A stretch of DNA of 64,000 bases from Paramecium octaurelia (GCA_905182995.1 CAJJDP010000154.1:135947-199946), one strand, 5' to 3'; positions 47,897 to 59,989 are shown, counted from the stretch's first letter. Numbers and translations: made by a program. Notes: generated by a model from the letters alone, not told the origin.

Positions 47897-50477
47897 TCAT
47901 TTAATTTTTCTTCTACTGAGAATCTTCTCCATCATTGATTTGTCCTCTTCCTGCAAAGTGCACAATATTAATGGTTCCATATTAAAGTAATTGTCATTCT
48001 TCCGTCTAATCATATTACCAAACACATTACCCTCCTGTTCGCTTCCCCAAAACAGTAGCCAAATCCCTGAACATCTCCTGTAAACAATTGCGTCTCTTCT
48101 CCAAAATTGAATATTTGTGGTTTATCCTCTGCACTGGAGGAAACGCCTTCAAATAGAAATCCACTCTCTGCGTTGTCAAATATGCTCTCTAACACAAGAC
48201 ATCCACCAAATTGATCAACTCCTTAAAATTAGTGGTCTTGATGTTCGAATTCCACCAATTCGCTATCTAATCCCCACACTCCGGCATATCCAACATGTCC
48301 AACAGACTCTTCATCTTATAATCTGGTAAACTGCTATCAAAAAACCCCTAGCACACCGATCTATAGGCGAAATACTCTCTAAAGTCATGCATCAATTGAA
48401 GCCAACTCTTAGGCAAGAGATAACTCTACGGTAAAACACTAAATAATTGAATGATTGGAGGTTTCTTCAATTCGATTTCCATGAACTCAATTGTCACCTA
48501 AGGTTGATTCAATTGCTTCTTGAATAACCCCTTTGGTTATATGATTGATTGAGGGTCGATCACCATTTAATTGAAAGGAGAACCACCTTTAACATAATGT
48601 TTCATAATTACCATTCATCTAAATGATCTACTTGCCTGGTTTCTTAATACTTGTTAACAGAATCTCTCCATAACTAACTGAAAGTGGATTCAAAGTACCT
48701 AATTTCTCCATGTGAGCAATAAATTCAATCACCAACACCAATTATTAATCCTTCTTCGTTGGCACACATCTCATAATTATTGGATAATCAACTAAAAATA
48801 GCCACCTATATCAATGTTATCAATTTATACTTATCAGGAGATGATGGGTCAACTTAACATGGTACAAAGACTGTATTACCAATGAATTTTGAATTTACTT
48901 TATCAAACAAGCACATTGCTACTTCTCTCAATCTAAATTATTTTAAATCACACTTCTTCTCATCTGGAGATGGTAAACCTGCAGCTAAATGGAATTTAAC
49001 TTCATAAAAAACCAAAGGAGGTGTCTGAGTCCTAATTTAAATTTATTATCTACATATCAATTAAGGATCTTTGAAGATTGTACTTTTAGGCCTATATCAA
49101 ATTCAAATCTTGATACAATAATCCACTACTGTCCAGTTGAGGTGAGAAACAACTTGAAATTGTGTTCAAACCCTTTTTATTTTGAGCAAAAATAAAGGAA
49201 TAAGTGAAATTCTTGGGTATCCCCTAGAACAGCTCTCTTATTCCTGTTATTGAAAGGTTCTTGAAGTTGTTGATCTTAGTGAGAAGAGTCTAAGACTTAG
49301 GAGTATGTTCTGAGAAGGGTTTATCCAAGAAATTGATGAGTTCGTCTTGCTCTATGAATCCACTTCCATCCTCATCAATTTCTTCAAAGAGATCGATTAG
49401 ATCGTTATTGTCTAGTAGGATTCCTAATTTCTTAAACACCTATTGCAATTGAGCCATGTCCAATTCATTTCTATTGGCATCTGTTAGGATATTATATTCA
49501 CTTTAGATTTAAGCAAACAGTTCGTCTGTGGACAATATGGCTTTCATCAATTGATCCTTGATAATGATATTGAATTCCATTTTCGATATCTTCTCATCAT
49601 GATTCTTATCAAAGACCTTAAAATACTAATCCAATTCTTGCGGAGTGGGATTGATACCAAGTGATAGCAAGGCAATATTCAATTCCTTTGGATCCAGCCA
49701 CCCATTTTAATTAGAATCAATTGAATTAAATAAATCCTCAATCTATTAATCTAAGGTAGGCTCATTATTTTCATTGACTTCTTTCTAGAATCTCACTGGT
49801 TTTAATTGCTAAGATTAGACCGGTTGTTGATCTTCATTGTTTTGGTGCTCAGAAACATTATCTTCTTGTTTATTTTCAGCTATCTATTTTTTATACTCCT
49901 CTATGTAATTGTCTTATTATGAAAGCTATTAAAAATCCTGTCGTTGATATGATCTTTTATCGTTGGCTACTTATTTGAGAGCAGGTTGAGCATTGAGAGT
50001 ATGATGCACATTGATTGATCGTTGACTCGAAGAACTCGACATATTGATGTGTTACGAGCTACCCTATTAATGCTATTGAGATTGGAAGATATTTGAATTC
50101 TGATTATTCTGATTATTCTGATTATTCTGAATTTACATTTCGGAAGTTCCTTATGAACCCTCCATATTATCTGAGCTTTGATTGAGGATAATCTAAGTTT
50201 TTTTTTTGTTTTAATCGATGATATTAATTTTTAATGATCTTGCCAATGCAGACAAAGTAGTCATTTCTTGTATAAATAGTTTTTCCTTCAATGCCACTAA
50301 TTCTTCTATGTTTATATCGATAATTATATTTTTAACAACTTCTTCAAAATTAGTAAAGGTAATCTACTTTTGCTCGTCTGCCTTGGCAACAAAGTCACAC
50401 CACAATCCTTTCTCTTTGATTTCTCTAGTTAGGACACCTGAGATGTCCTTGTAGACACTTTCTAAATTTTAAGCCAT
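47897..50477 (-). CDS. EF-hand protein with a large unknown C-terminal domain (827 aa)
   Basis: Five exons; introns 49032-49053, 48806-48830, 48587-48611 (ends AAG), 48006-48030; 828 codons. An N-terminal helical segment (MAQNLESVYKDISGVLTREI), a Gln/Ser/Asn-rich low-complexity linker, then EF-hands: loops DSNQNGWLDPKE, DKNHDEKISKME and DEDGSGFIEQDE fit the 12-residue Ca2+ consensus, and DANRNELDMAQL is degenerate. The last ~450 residues (VFYEVKFHLAAGLPSPDE; VLPQSYLLPKSWLQLM; MKSLLDMLDMPECGDQI) look folded but unrecognised. A cytosolic Ca2+ sensor or effector is likely. Its divergent neighbour starts 142 bp away. Confidence 0.8.
50104..50130 (-). repeat. Short tandem repeat coding for Asn-Asn-Gln
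   Basis: Three near-perfect 9-bp units (attattctg on the plus strand) inside the EF-hand gene's linker, coding for an NNQ tract. Likely to vary in copy number. Confidence 0.75.
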
Positions 50478-50619
50478 TTAAAATATATAATCACTATATT
50501 AAATTTGTAATGAAATTATATTGAATGATGGGTGAAAGTATATGGGATTGTAATTGAGGAATAAATATGTGTGTTGTTCTATTTTGATTATTAAAATTAT
50601 TTTCAAGATTAAAATTAAA

Positions 50620-51049
50620 ATGTCTGGTTTTATGAGATTAACAAAAATCAATAGGTTAATGCAAAGGTCAGAAGAGAATTTGAAAAATTTGAAGTCCTTG
50701 TATGCACCTCAATTTTATAGAGGGTATGATGACGATTTGACTGTGATTGGAAGAATGAAGTAAATTCCATTGATCTCATAAGTGTAGTTGGTTAAAGATC
50801 AAGCAACCCAAAATGTATCCTACTTCCAAAGAGGAGGAAACATTCTAGGCTAGAAATATCTAGAGATTCCCTGAACTCAGAGATAGCATGTCGAATGAAA
50901 TTGATTAAGTGCTTGAATACATGAAATTGAAAAACAATGATAAATTATAGAAAACATTAAAGAATGTTAAAGGAAACAATGTTGATGAGAAGATATTTAG
51001 AGCAATGGAATATGACATACACTCATTTAAACAATTAGAGGAAAAGTGA
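50620..51049 (+). CDS. Small uncharacterised protein (about 136 aa)
   Basis: Starts MSGFMRLTKINRLMQRSEEN; the second part reads EETFQARNIQRFPELRDSMS and QVLEYMKLKNNDKLQKTLKN, ending at TGA 51047-51049. One short intron joins the halves: 19 nt ending GAG (best fit, 136 aa), or a 16-nt alternative slightly upstream ending AAG (137 aa). An in-frame ATG at 50554 would add a hydrophobic head but looks like 5' untranslated sequence. Basic, helical, no known domain. Confidence 0.6.
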
Positions 51050-51297
51050 TTATATTCAAAAGAGTAAATATAAACCACATTCACAACATTTGGCTATCCC
51101 TATATAATTATTTATTCACTATTATCAATTTAATTGTGTTAATATGTATTGTAACAAATATGATCCAATTATTAAAATGTATCTACCCTTGAGGTTCTTT
51201 ATCTTCATCTATATATAGAGAATGTTTGTAATTAGAAAATAAGGAGCATCATTATTGAAATTGAAAGATCTATAATAATTTTAAATGATTATGAATA

Positions 51298-52541
51298 TCA
51301 TAATTTGAATATATTAGGATGTTTGACAATGCCAGAAGGATTAGGTGATTTACTTCTTGCTCTTGGACTTAAAGAGGGTCTTGACTTACGAATATTACCT
51401 TCAGAGGGTATTTGGAGAAGTGATTGTTTTTGTTGTGGTGTTCTGACTTCAGTGTTAACCCAAGGGTGATATTCCACATCAGTTATTCGAGGACGTTATT
51501 CGTGATTCTTTTCCAACATCTGAGTAATCAAGTTGATGACTTCTTCACTAAAATTGTTGGGTGGCAATATGAGATCCTTATTAACAATGTTGAAAATGAT
51601 GTCTTATTAGGATTTCCCATTGAAAGGCACTTTGCCAAAAAGCATTTTGTAAAGAATGATACCCATGGCCCAGATGTCTACAGAAGTGCTCACTCTAGTG
51701 ACTTTGCCACCCAGAATTTCAGGTGCCATATAATGAAGACTGCCGATATTGACATGGTCATTGTTGGTTGGACATTAGATGCCTGCAATTCCAAAATCGA
51801 TTGCTTTTAAATCATCAGAGTCTGGAGAACAGAATAATAAGTTTTCCATTTTTAAATCTCTATGAACTACATTCTTCTGATGACAATAGGCTATTGCACT
51901 AACCACTTATCTAAAATATTTGCAAGCTTCCTCTTCTTAAAATCGACCCTTTTATCGTAATCTCTCTGCCAACTCTCCACCTTCCAAATATTCCATTATC
52001 ACAGCTATCTATGTATTTTGCAAAGCATAAGAATTGAAAACCTTCACAATATTCTTGTGACTCAAAGATCGCAATACTTCTGCTTCTCTGAAATTGAGTT
52101 CTATGTCTTAAGCATTTCCCATCATTTTAATTACCTTAATTGCAACCTGCTCTCCAGTTATCCGATGTCTGGCCAGTGTTACACACCCAAACCCTCCTTC
52201 TCCTAATTTCTTTATTGTTTCATACTGAGAAAATGGGGAATGAGGATCGAACTCATCTAAAATTAAACATCAATCAAAATTGTACCTCCTCGAGACGCAT
52301 AGAATGATTAGCCGTCCTTAAAAAATTTAACATCATCTTAAAAGATTTCTACTCCTTATTGGGTGAAGAGTCTCATATCTTTAAATTTGGGGAATTTCTG
52401 ATCCAATTGAGTTTAAATGTCACTCCAATTAGAATTTTGAGCTATCTTCAAATCCAAGTACTTCGAAGAGTCTCCATTCAAGTAGATACGAATAGACTTT
52501 ATAAATTAGAGAGGAGAATCATCATATTCTTCGTACATCAT
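51298..52541 (-). CDS. Doublecortin-like protein kinase (404 aa)
   Basis: Two exons around intron 52257-52285; 405 codons. Residues ~1-90 form a doublecortin-like (DCX) fold: [46 protein letters not shown] modules bind microtubules. A complete CaMK/AMPK-group kinase follows: [52 protein letters not shown], and a basic S/P-rich tail. DCX plus kinase is the DCLK arrangement, so a microtubule-localised kinase, perhaps ciliary, is expected. Starts 14 bp downstream of the RING-CH/FHA gene on the same strand. Confidence 0.85.
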
Positions 52542-52555
52542 AAGTTAATTATATA

Positions 52556-53646
52556 TCAATCAAGAAAATTACAAAGTAACGCACATCTTTTTGGTTTAGC
52601 TTTGTGTTTTATCATAATTCTGCTCCTTCCCGATTGCAAAAACAGTGTCTCGTTTTTCTCTATTCTCCTTGCTTTCTGCAATTTGATTAGAGTTCCAAAT
52701 TTAGAATTCTTGTCCTCAATGTACAACTTATCATTCCTACAGAACTATTACAATAATTGTACCTCACAACAAATGCAAGATGAGTTCTGCTAATTGTTAT
52801 CTCACTAATCTTAACATTGCTCTCATGACCTCGTCCCACCGTCAGAGTAGTCAGATCCTTAAAATTCAAAACCAGGATAGTCTAATTTTCTATATCTTCT
52901 AAGACAACATGATATTTTAGATTTTCGAGATTATACAATGCTAACACGCTAGTCCCTGTGTGCACTATGGAAGGATAGAACGATTAGCAAATTTCACATC
53001 TGACACTCTTAGCATTTATTCTAAATTTTTGTATGTTTGTTACTCAGTACAATATTGAGTTTGTTTCGCTTACATTTTCCCAAATAGCCAAGTCTTCAAG
53101 CAATCATAATGCACGTACTTGGTACTACCACAACAACGACATAATGATAACAAAGGATTAGAAGTGTTGCAAGTATGTCCCAAACATATTCGGCACATAT
53201 TTGATGACTCAAATAATGAGGCTTCTACATTTTCAATTTGACTAGCTACATTTTGGTAATGTGTCAAATGTAAGTTGTTTTCATTGCTAATACTTAGCAC
53301 TTTCAGCACTTTCTTTCCTAACTTTATCACATCATTCTGTCTTATTTGTTACTCATTCTTTGACTGAATCCATAAATCCTCAATCTTATCTTTATCTCCA
53401 ATAACGAATTATCCTACAATGCAGTGGCCAAATACTACCATCGTCAATTCTGACATTGAATAGAATCCTTACTCCGTCTTTTCTACTCAAATTCTAATCA
53501 AAAAATGTTTCATTTTCCCCATTTCTACAAAATATTCCAGGTTCGTTTATCAAATATTCCTATATTCTATAATTTTGCGATTCTCCATCAAACAATTCAT
53601 AATTCGGCTTATCCCATGTTGTTATTGTTACAATAAGCTCCCCCAT
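52556..53646 (-). CDS. RING-CH (RINGv) and FHA domain protein (339 aa)
   Basis: Four exons; introns 53396-53417 (ends GAG), 53021-53043, 52737-52762; 340 codons from MGELIVTITTWDKPNYELF. Mid-protein has a RING-CH zinc finger: CRICLG, then SLCRCCGSTKYVHYDCLKTW and the closing pair CEIC, i.e. C4HC3 with the His between Cys pairs. RINGv fingers recruit E2 enzymes and make ubiquitin ligases (MARCH type, but no membrane span here). The C-terminal ~100 residues form an FHA domain: LTVGRGHESNVKI, ISRTHLAFVV, NSKFGTLI, the GR, SxxH and N-G/F-T signature for phosphothreonine binding. The N-terminal third may be a second, degenerate FHA. Confidence 0.8.
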
Positions 53647-54178
53647 TTGAATTAAAATAATTAAATTATTGCAAAGAAGTATCATACACAAAATTTATTC
53701 AGTAATGTGATTATATTAAGCACATTTATAAATAAAAACTCATATAATCCCTAAATTCCTTCTCCACCCAATTCTCCATATTGCGTTATTATTCCATATT
53801 CCTCCCATATTACACAGTTCCCTCTCCATTCCCATAATCAAATTAATACATGCATCATTCAAGCACACTCGTGATATTCCATAGAGTCATTCATTGTTAG
53901 AAACCAGGTTCTGTCCATTTTAAAGTGATGCTTAATAATCGAATTATTAATATTTAAAATGCCTATGAGGACTTTATGAATTAAAATCATGTATCCAGAG
54001 ATATATTTAATGTAAATCTGTGTATATAATTGTGTCATCTATTCATCCCACTAATATAATGTGATTTTTATTTTTATTAATAATTACAAATAGGATAATA
54101 AATATATTTAAGGGAGAATATGAAAGATACATTAATTAATCTGTGTAATATCAATTAGATATGTAAATTATTAATAAA
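53647..54178. other. Intergenic, 532 bp
   Basis: AT-rich with a C/T-rich patch at 53750-53880. No coding signal on either strand. Confidence 0.5.
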
Positions 54179-55087
54179 TCATTATTCATGAATAAATGCA
54201 ACAATCACTGTTATATCGTCACTCTTTCCGCCCATATATCTTAGCCTACTCTGCTTAGCATGCTGAGCGAAAGGTGAATTGTATTTAGGATCCAAAGATA
54301 ATCTATAGGCATAATTAGCTATTGACTTTGCCAATGCCTACGGATTATTAGGCTCGGTCTTAATAACATCTTCTATGACCACTTGAATTTATTAAGCTGA
54401 CATATTATCAAACAATCCATCAGTTCCTAAGACTACCAAGTCTCCAACCTAAATTTTATGAGTCTCATCGGTAGCTACATTTGGATTGTCTCCTTCACTT
54501 CCAATCTACTATTGATTTATCAAGATACTTGATATGGGAAATTGAATGATTTCTATTATTCTTGAGATTTGAAATTTAATTGATATTTATCATCAACTTT
54601 GCGATAAATTGCAAATCCTGAATCTCCGACTAAGGAGGATTTCAATTCCCCTTTATTTAATGCTACCACACAAACAGTAGTGCTGCCCTTTGCTTTGGTT
54701 ACCTTATGAGCTGCAATGATATATTTTTTAGGATTCTTAAGATCTTCAGGATTCTACTTGAAGGCTTCCTCTAATTTTTTGCATAATTCTTTGCTATACA
54801 ATCCTGGATCGATTCCCAACTAAATTCAACTTATCAATAATATCAATTACCTCAGCCCAACCACCAACACCATCTGCTACAACAAGGATCTTTTTGTCTG
54901 TAAATAGAGCATCTTCACCTCCTTTATGGACCTTTTCAGGATGAGGTATCATATGAGATCCATAATTGAAATAGTATTCCTTGGTAGTGCAAAAATTGGT
55001 TTGTGTTAAGGTGGTCAATCCAATGGCTGATGCTGACCATACTATTTAATTTCTTAATTATCTCAAATAATTTAAAGAAGGCCTCAT
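54179..55087 (-). CDS. PP2C-type protein phosphatase, PPTC7-like, probably mitochondrial (284 aa)
   Basis: Three exons; introns 54820-54850 (31 nt) and 54506-54528; 285 codons. Start 55087 gives MRPSLNYLRQLRNQIVWSAS, a basic amphipathic head like a mitochondrial presequence. The PP2C motifs follow in order: EDALFTDKKILVVADGVGGW, GSTTVCVVALNKGELKSS, LVGDSGFAIYR, VVLGTDGLFDN, KSDDITVIVAF; the Asp residues bind the two catalytic metals. The LGIDPGLYSKEL insert after GGW is the PPTC7/Ptc7 variant, known from family knowledge to sit in mitochondria and act on metabolic enzymes. 41 bp downstream of the SOD gene on the same strand. Confidence 0.88.
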
Positions 55088-55128
55088 AATTAAATTTTAA
55101 TATTAATGCTTCTCTTTATTATAATATT

Positions 55129-55791
55129 TCATAAATGTGCCTTGTTGACCAAATTTTGGTTAGCGAAGTCCCAATTCACTAAATTAGTTAAAAACAAATT
55201 TGCATAATCGACTCTTCTATTCTAAAAGTCCAAATAGTATGCATGTTCCCAAACATCTAATGTAATCAAGGGATTGTATCCTTGTGTTATGGGGTTGTCA
55301 GCATTTGATGTCTTGACAATACTGACTTTTCCGTCCTTCTCTACTAACCAAGTCCATCTATTGAGAATTAAGAATATTCTTGTACCCCGATCCAAATTAA
55401 CCCAAAGCGGCATCTGTGAATGCCTTGCTGAAGGAGTCCAAACTGTCGAAGCTTTACAAGATCAAATCCTTAACTTATCCAGTTGCAGGGCCACCACCTT
55501 ATTATTTCATACTTCTCCAATAAAATCTAATGTCTTAATTTTCTAAGATTACGTGTGATTCCAATTCTATGCTGCATTATTGAAAATGGCAACTGTGGCT
55601 GGATTTCCATAAGTATTCTTTACTACGTCTGTAAGACTTTGAGTTTCATAGGGTGTTCCTTTGGTTAGTTCGTTCAATTTGTTCACGTATCCAGCATGAT
55701 GTTTTCCATAGTGAAAACTGATGGTGTTTGCTGAAATATGTGGAGCCAAGGCATCCTAAGCATATGGCAATGGGTCAAGAACGAATGACAT
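55129..55791 (-). CDS. Iron/manganese superoxide dismutase, Fe-type (202 aa)
   Basis: Three exons; introns 55527-55552 and 55358-55385; 203 codons. Reads as a standard Fe-[21 protein letters not shown] (first metal His), NNAAQNWNHTFYWRSMK (second His), FGSGWTWLVE, and [11 protein letters not shown] (Asp and His ligands). Converts superoxide to hydrogen peroxide. No presequence, so probably cytosolic. The Gln-Gln-Gly-Gly-Gly stretch after FYWRSMK suits Fe-type enzymes, but metal use cannot be settled from sequence. The 5' portion (55624-55791) is repeated at 57045-57212. Confidence 0.9.
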
Positions 55792-57043
55792 TTTGATATT
55801 TTATTTAATTTATCAAATGCCTTGCCTCTAAATCCTTTAATAACACTAATAAGATATGTTCGTTTAGATATATATTGGGAGAATATATAATAATCTTATT
55901 TAAAATAAGTAATTTTTTAATCATCTTGCGGATTGAACCGAAAATGTAATCGGTTCCATTTCTTATTCCTACCCTCTCTATTATCGACCTCCCTCACTAC
56001 TCTGGGCCATCTCATCTGAATTCTACTTCATTCTTATGATGTTCATACTCAGAATTATCATCATTACTAATATGGGAATGGACATAAACGAGAGGTAGAG
56101 CATGTTATAATTGTATTGATTCCCCAATTCACTCACACTTAGCTTGTCTCTGTCTAAAATATATACGAAAATTTATACTATAGTAAATTGATTGGGCGAT
56201 GCCTACTTGTTTGGCTTCTAGATCATAATGAGTATAATACTTCTGCAGAAATACTACTCCGAGAATGATTTCGTCATCGTTGTCCAAATTTTAGAAATTC
56301 AAATAACATCTGTATTACAAAAAATAGTTGTATCCGCAATAGGAGATGTAATCTTAGGGAAGTAGAGTTAGGTTTAATTAAGAATTGATATTTAGGATTA
56401 GATGTGGGAATTAAGTAGTGTAATGACATACTAATTCATGAAAATAATTATGTTTTACTTATTCGCAATGTAAATTATAGTCATCGTTAAAAATGTTATG
56501 CAGACTATGAAACTTTCTAGTCGACAACATTATTTTGGACGTGCCACTATCAAACAATATTAATTATTTATTTGACTCCAACATTTATTAGTGAGAGCCA
56601 TTTGAAATGAGGACAGAATTGGCATAGACATTCCATAGATCACTCTTTGTGGTATTGACATATTGGAGTTGTCCCACATAATTAGATGTATTTGGCTTAC
56701 CTAGAGTCAACAAGGAATTGGCAGAACAGATTTGATCGCTCAACAATAATCCGAACTATTTTGCATCTATGATCGTGTGATTATACAAGAGGTCAATAAG
56801 ATTGGCATCCGAATCAGGATATTGCTTGCTTAAACCAATGATTCCATCGGCAATGAGAGATTCTAAATCTTGCACTCTCTCAACTTCGACAACTGATAAA
56901 TTGAGTGATTGATTGCCAAATTCGAACAATTATGTGAATTAGGTACCCTAGATACTTCCCAAACCATAATCTAATCTCTTATGCATAATCGCTTAACAGT
57001 TATTGCATTCATAATATTTTCTCCTATCGTTTTGCCTTCCAAA
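55624..57043. repeat. First copy of a 1,420-bp exact direct duplication
   Basis: Identical, wherever compared by eye, to 57045-58464. It holds the SOD 5' region and the 3' two-thirds of the aspartyl protease gene. A single N at 57044 separates the copies, the signature of two contigs that overlap but were scaffolded instead of merged. Confidence 0.9.
55921..57043 (-). pseudogene. Truncated copy of the aspartyl protease gene (likely assembly artefact)
   Basis: Same sequence as 57342-58464 but cut at the N, so it lacks the signal peptide and the first catalytic DTGS motif. Frame and intron (GTATAAATTT... at 56146-56170) are preserved with no decay, as expected if the copy is false. Confidence 0.7.
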
Positions 57044-57044
57044 N
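57044..57044. other. Single unknown base marking a scaffold join
   Basis: The only N in the window, exactly at the junction of the two 1,420-bp copies. Confidence 0.95.
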
Positions 57045-58464
57045 TACGTCTGTAAGACTTTGAGTTTCATAGGGTGTTCCTTTGGTTAGTTCGTTCAATT
57101 TGTTCACGTATCCAGCATGATGTTTTCCATAGTGAAAACTGATGGTGTTTGCTGAAATATGTGGAGCCAAGGCATCCTAAGCATATGGCAATGGGTCAAG
57201 AACGAATGACATTTTGATATTTTATTTAATTTATCAAATGCCTTGCCTCTAAATCCTTTAATAACACTAATAAGATATGTTCGTTTAGATATATATTGGG
57301 AGAATATATAATAATCTTATTTAAAATAAGTAATTTTTTAATCATCTTGCGGATTGAACCGAAAATGTAATCGGTTCCATTTCTTATTCCTACCCTCTCT
57401 ATTATCGACCTCCCTCACTACTCTGGGCCATCTCATCTGAATTCTACTTCATTCTTATGATGTTCATACTCAGAATTATCATCATTACTAATATGGGAAT
57501 GGACATAAACGAGAGGTAGAGCATGTTATAATTGTATTGATTCCCCAATTCACTCACACTTAGCTTGTCTCTGTCTAAAATATATACGAAAATTTATACT
57601 ATAGTAAATTGATTGGGCGATGCCTACTTGTTTGGCTTCTAGATCATAATGAGTATAATACTTCTGCAGAAATACTACTCCGAGAATGATTTCGTCATCG
57701 TTGTCCAAATTTTAGAAATTCAAATAACATCTGTATTACAAAAAATAGTTGTATCCGCAATAGGAGATGTAATCTTAGGGAAGTAGAGTTAGGTTTAATT
57801 AAGAATTGATATTTAGGATTAGATGTGGGAATTAAGTAGTGTAATGACATACTAATTCATGAAAATAATTATGTTTTACTTATTCGCAATGTAAATTATA
57901 GTCATCGTTAAAAATGTTATGCAGACTATGAAACTTTCTAGTCGACAACATTATTTTGGACGTGCCACTATCAAACAATATTAATTATTTATTTGACTCC
58001 AACATTTATTAGTGAGAGCCATTTGAAATGAGGACAGAATTGGCATAGACATTCCATAGATCACTCTTTGTGGTATTGACATATTGGAGTTGTCCCACAT
58101 AATTAGATGTATTTGGCTTACCTAGAGTCAACAAGGAATTGGCAGAACAGATTTGATCGCTCAACAATAATCCGAACTATTTTGCATCTATGATCGTGTG
58201 ATTATACAAGAGGTCAATAAGATTGGCATCCGAATCAGGATATTGCTTGCTTAAACCAATGATTCCATCGGCAATGAGAGATTCTAAATCTTGCACTCTC
58301 TCAACTTCGACAACTGATAAATTGAGTGATTGATTGCCAAATTCGAACAATTATGTGAATTAGGTACCCTAGATACTTCCCAAACCATAATCTAATCTCT
58401 TATGCATAATCGCTTAACAGTTATTGCATTCATAATATTTTCTCCTATCGTTTTGCCTTCCAAA
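57045..58464. repeat. Second copy of the 1,420-bp exact direct duplication
   Basis: Offset 1,421 from the first copy. Continues into unique sequence at 58465 where the protease gene's 5' end is found, so this copy carries the complete protease. The SOD fragment at 57045-57212 (minus) is an incomplete second 5' end of the SOD gene. Confidence 0.9.
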
Positions 58465-58608
58465 TATCCAAAGAGTATCACTTCCTGTGTCCACAATTAA
58501 ATTATAAGTGAAATTATTGGCTGTTATTGGAACACTGTAATACACCTACTGCAAATTGATGAGCTGGACATCTAAAGATTATACAGAAGCTATTATAAAA
58601 ATTATCAT
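57342..58608 (-). CDS. Membrane-anchored pepsin-type aspartyl protease (413 aa)
   Basis: Two exons with intron 57567-57591 near the 3' end; 414 codons. Signal peptide MIIFIIASVQSL. First catalytic motif VDTGSDTLWIF (Asp about residue 40), then the pepsin hallmark IADGIIGLS, second motif LFDSGTSKIML (Asp about residue 213), and ILGVVFLQKYYTHYDLE near the end, the conserved C-lobe strand. After the pepsin fold comes a single transmembrane helix (YLSFMSIPILVMMIILSM) and an acidic tail. Two lobes with DTG/DSG make an acid protease; the anchor would keep it in lysosomal or secretory membranes. Several Asn-x-Ser/Thr glycosylation sites. The whole gene is intact only in this duplicate copy. Confidence 0.88.
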
Positions 58609-58628
58609 ATTAGTTTAAATAATAATCA

Positions 58629-59978
58629 TCATCCATATTGCTCAGTTAATAATCTACAGAAGTTTTATACTGTTTTTATATTCTCTAATGGTATATCCTA
58701 GTCTTCTTACAAATTTAAGGGAATATCTGACGTGAAATTGAAATTGAATTTCAACATACGATATATCAACCTAAGTGTTTAATCATTGTTCATATTTTAT
58801 TCCAACCATCTAAGAATAACATAGTATGTTAAGAGTTCTTTATAGTCATCTGGATGACAAGCATTTTTAAGTTAATGTAACCCGTAAGTTTATTAAAGAA
58901 ATTGTTCAAGATCTTTCTCGTCTTCTTTAAACGGCTCGATTTCGGCATATCCATTATTTATTAATAGATTCATCATTGTTATGCCTAAACAGAAGAGATC
59001 TTAGTATCTAGCAATCTTCCATGCCTCTATACGTTCATTCTAATATACAATCCTCCCCAAAATTTCGTATGGAGTTTTATAGGGGCCATCTCTAAATTCT
59101 GGTCTGTTGAAATCATTATTTTCAAATGATCTAGAAAGACCAAAATCGCAGAAACAAATTCTGATTCCTTTTTTTACTTATATGCATTTAGGATTAAAAG
59201 TTTCCCTGTTTTACAATTTAAGCCATCTCCTAATCCAAAATACTAATTGAGCAACATGTTCATCTGCAAATCTATATTCGATTAAATAACCTCTTTAGTT
59301 AGGTTATAAGTTTGAAAATTTTTGATTTAGAATGTATTGCAGATTGGTGTAATCATGTATCTTATTATCTACCAAATGTAATTATTTTTTTTGTGGTGCT
59401 CTTAAATCTTAACTCAAACTTTAGAGCCCTTACTCAATTGGTAATTCTAAATCATTTTACCGGTTTTCATGAAAGAACTGAAATTCTTCGTGAAATAATA
59501 TATTCGTAGGGTTCACATCCAAATGGAATATCCTATTGTTATGAAAATAATTTAATATGTTGAGTAATCTAACACAAATGATCCTAATTGTCTCCATTTC
59601 TAAAAATTATTGTTGTTGATTAAAAAGACAATCCATATCAAGGGTGCCCAAATTCATATAAGCTGTTGTAATCCACAAATTTTCATCATCGCATTCATTG
59701 CTTTAAACTTCACACGTATAATCACTACTAGTCAATAATTGCAAATAATGAAGTTCATTCTAAATTTATATATTTATTACTTAATTCATTCTTCTCAATT
59801 CTTCTATACTCAAGTTATTATTACGATTTAAATTTAAGAACTTATAGACTCGATCTTTAAAGTTTATACAAATTCCTTGTCTTCCTTTCCCCAAGTCTCT
59901 TAACTCATCTATTTGACGTAAGCGATCAATTTGTTATTCGATTCTTGCTTATGGATTTTCTGGATTCTCTTATTACAT
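58629..59978 (-). CDS. Divergent protein kinase-like protein (about 450 aa)
   Basis: Read from MQQENPENPQARIEQQIDRL; an in-frame ATG at 59996 is an alternative but overlaps the divergent gene's start. The catalytic loop reads FHLDVNPTNILF: the Arg of HRD is Leu, but Asp and Asn remain. FCDFGLSRSF serves as DFG, and PYKTPYEILGR as the APE region. The glycine loop is weak (LGKGRQGICINF, with KFLN as lysine). A possible 21-nt in-frame intron, 59760-59780, has no stop. Ends 20 bp from the protease start on the same strand. Either a weak kinase or a pseudokinase-like regulator. Confidence 0.7.
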
Positions 59979-59989
59979 TATTAATTATA

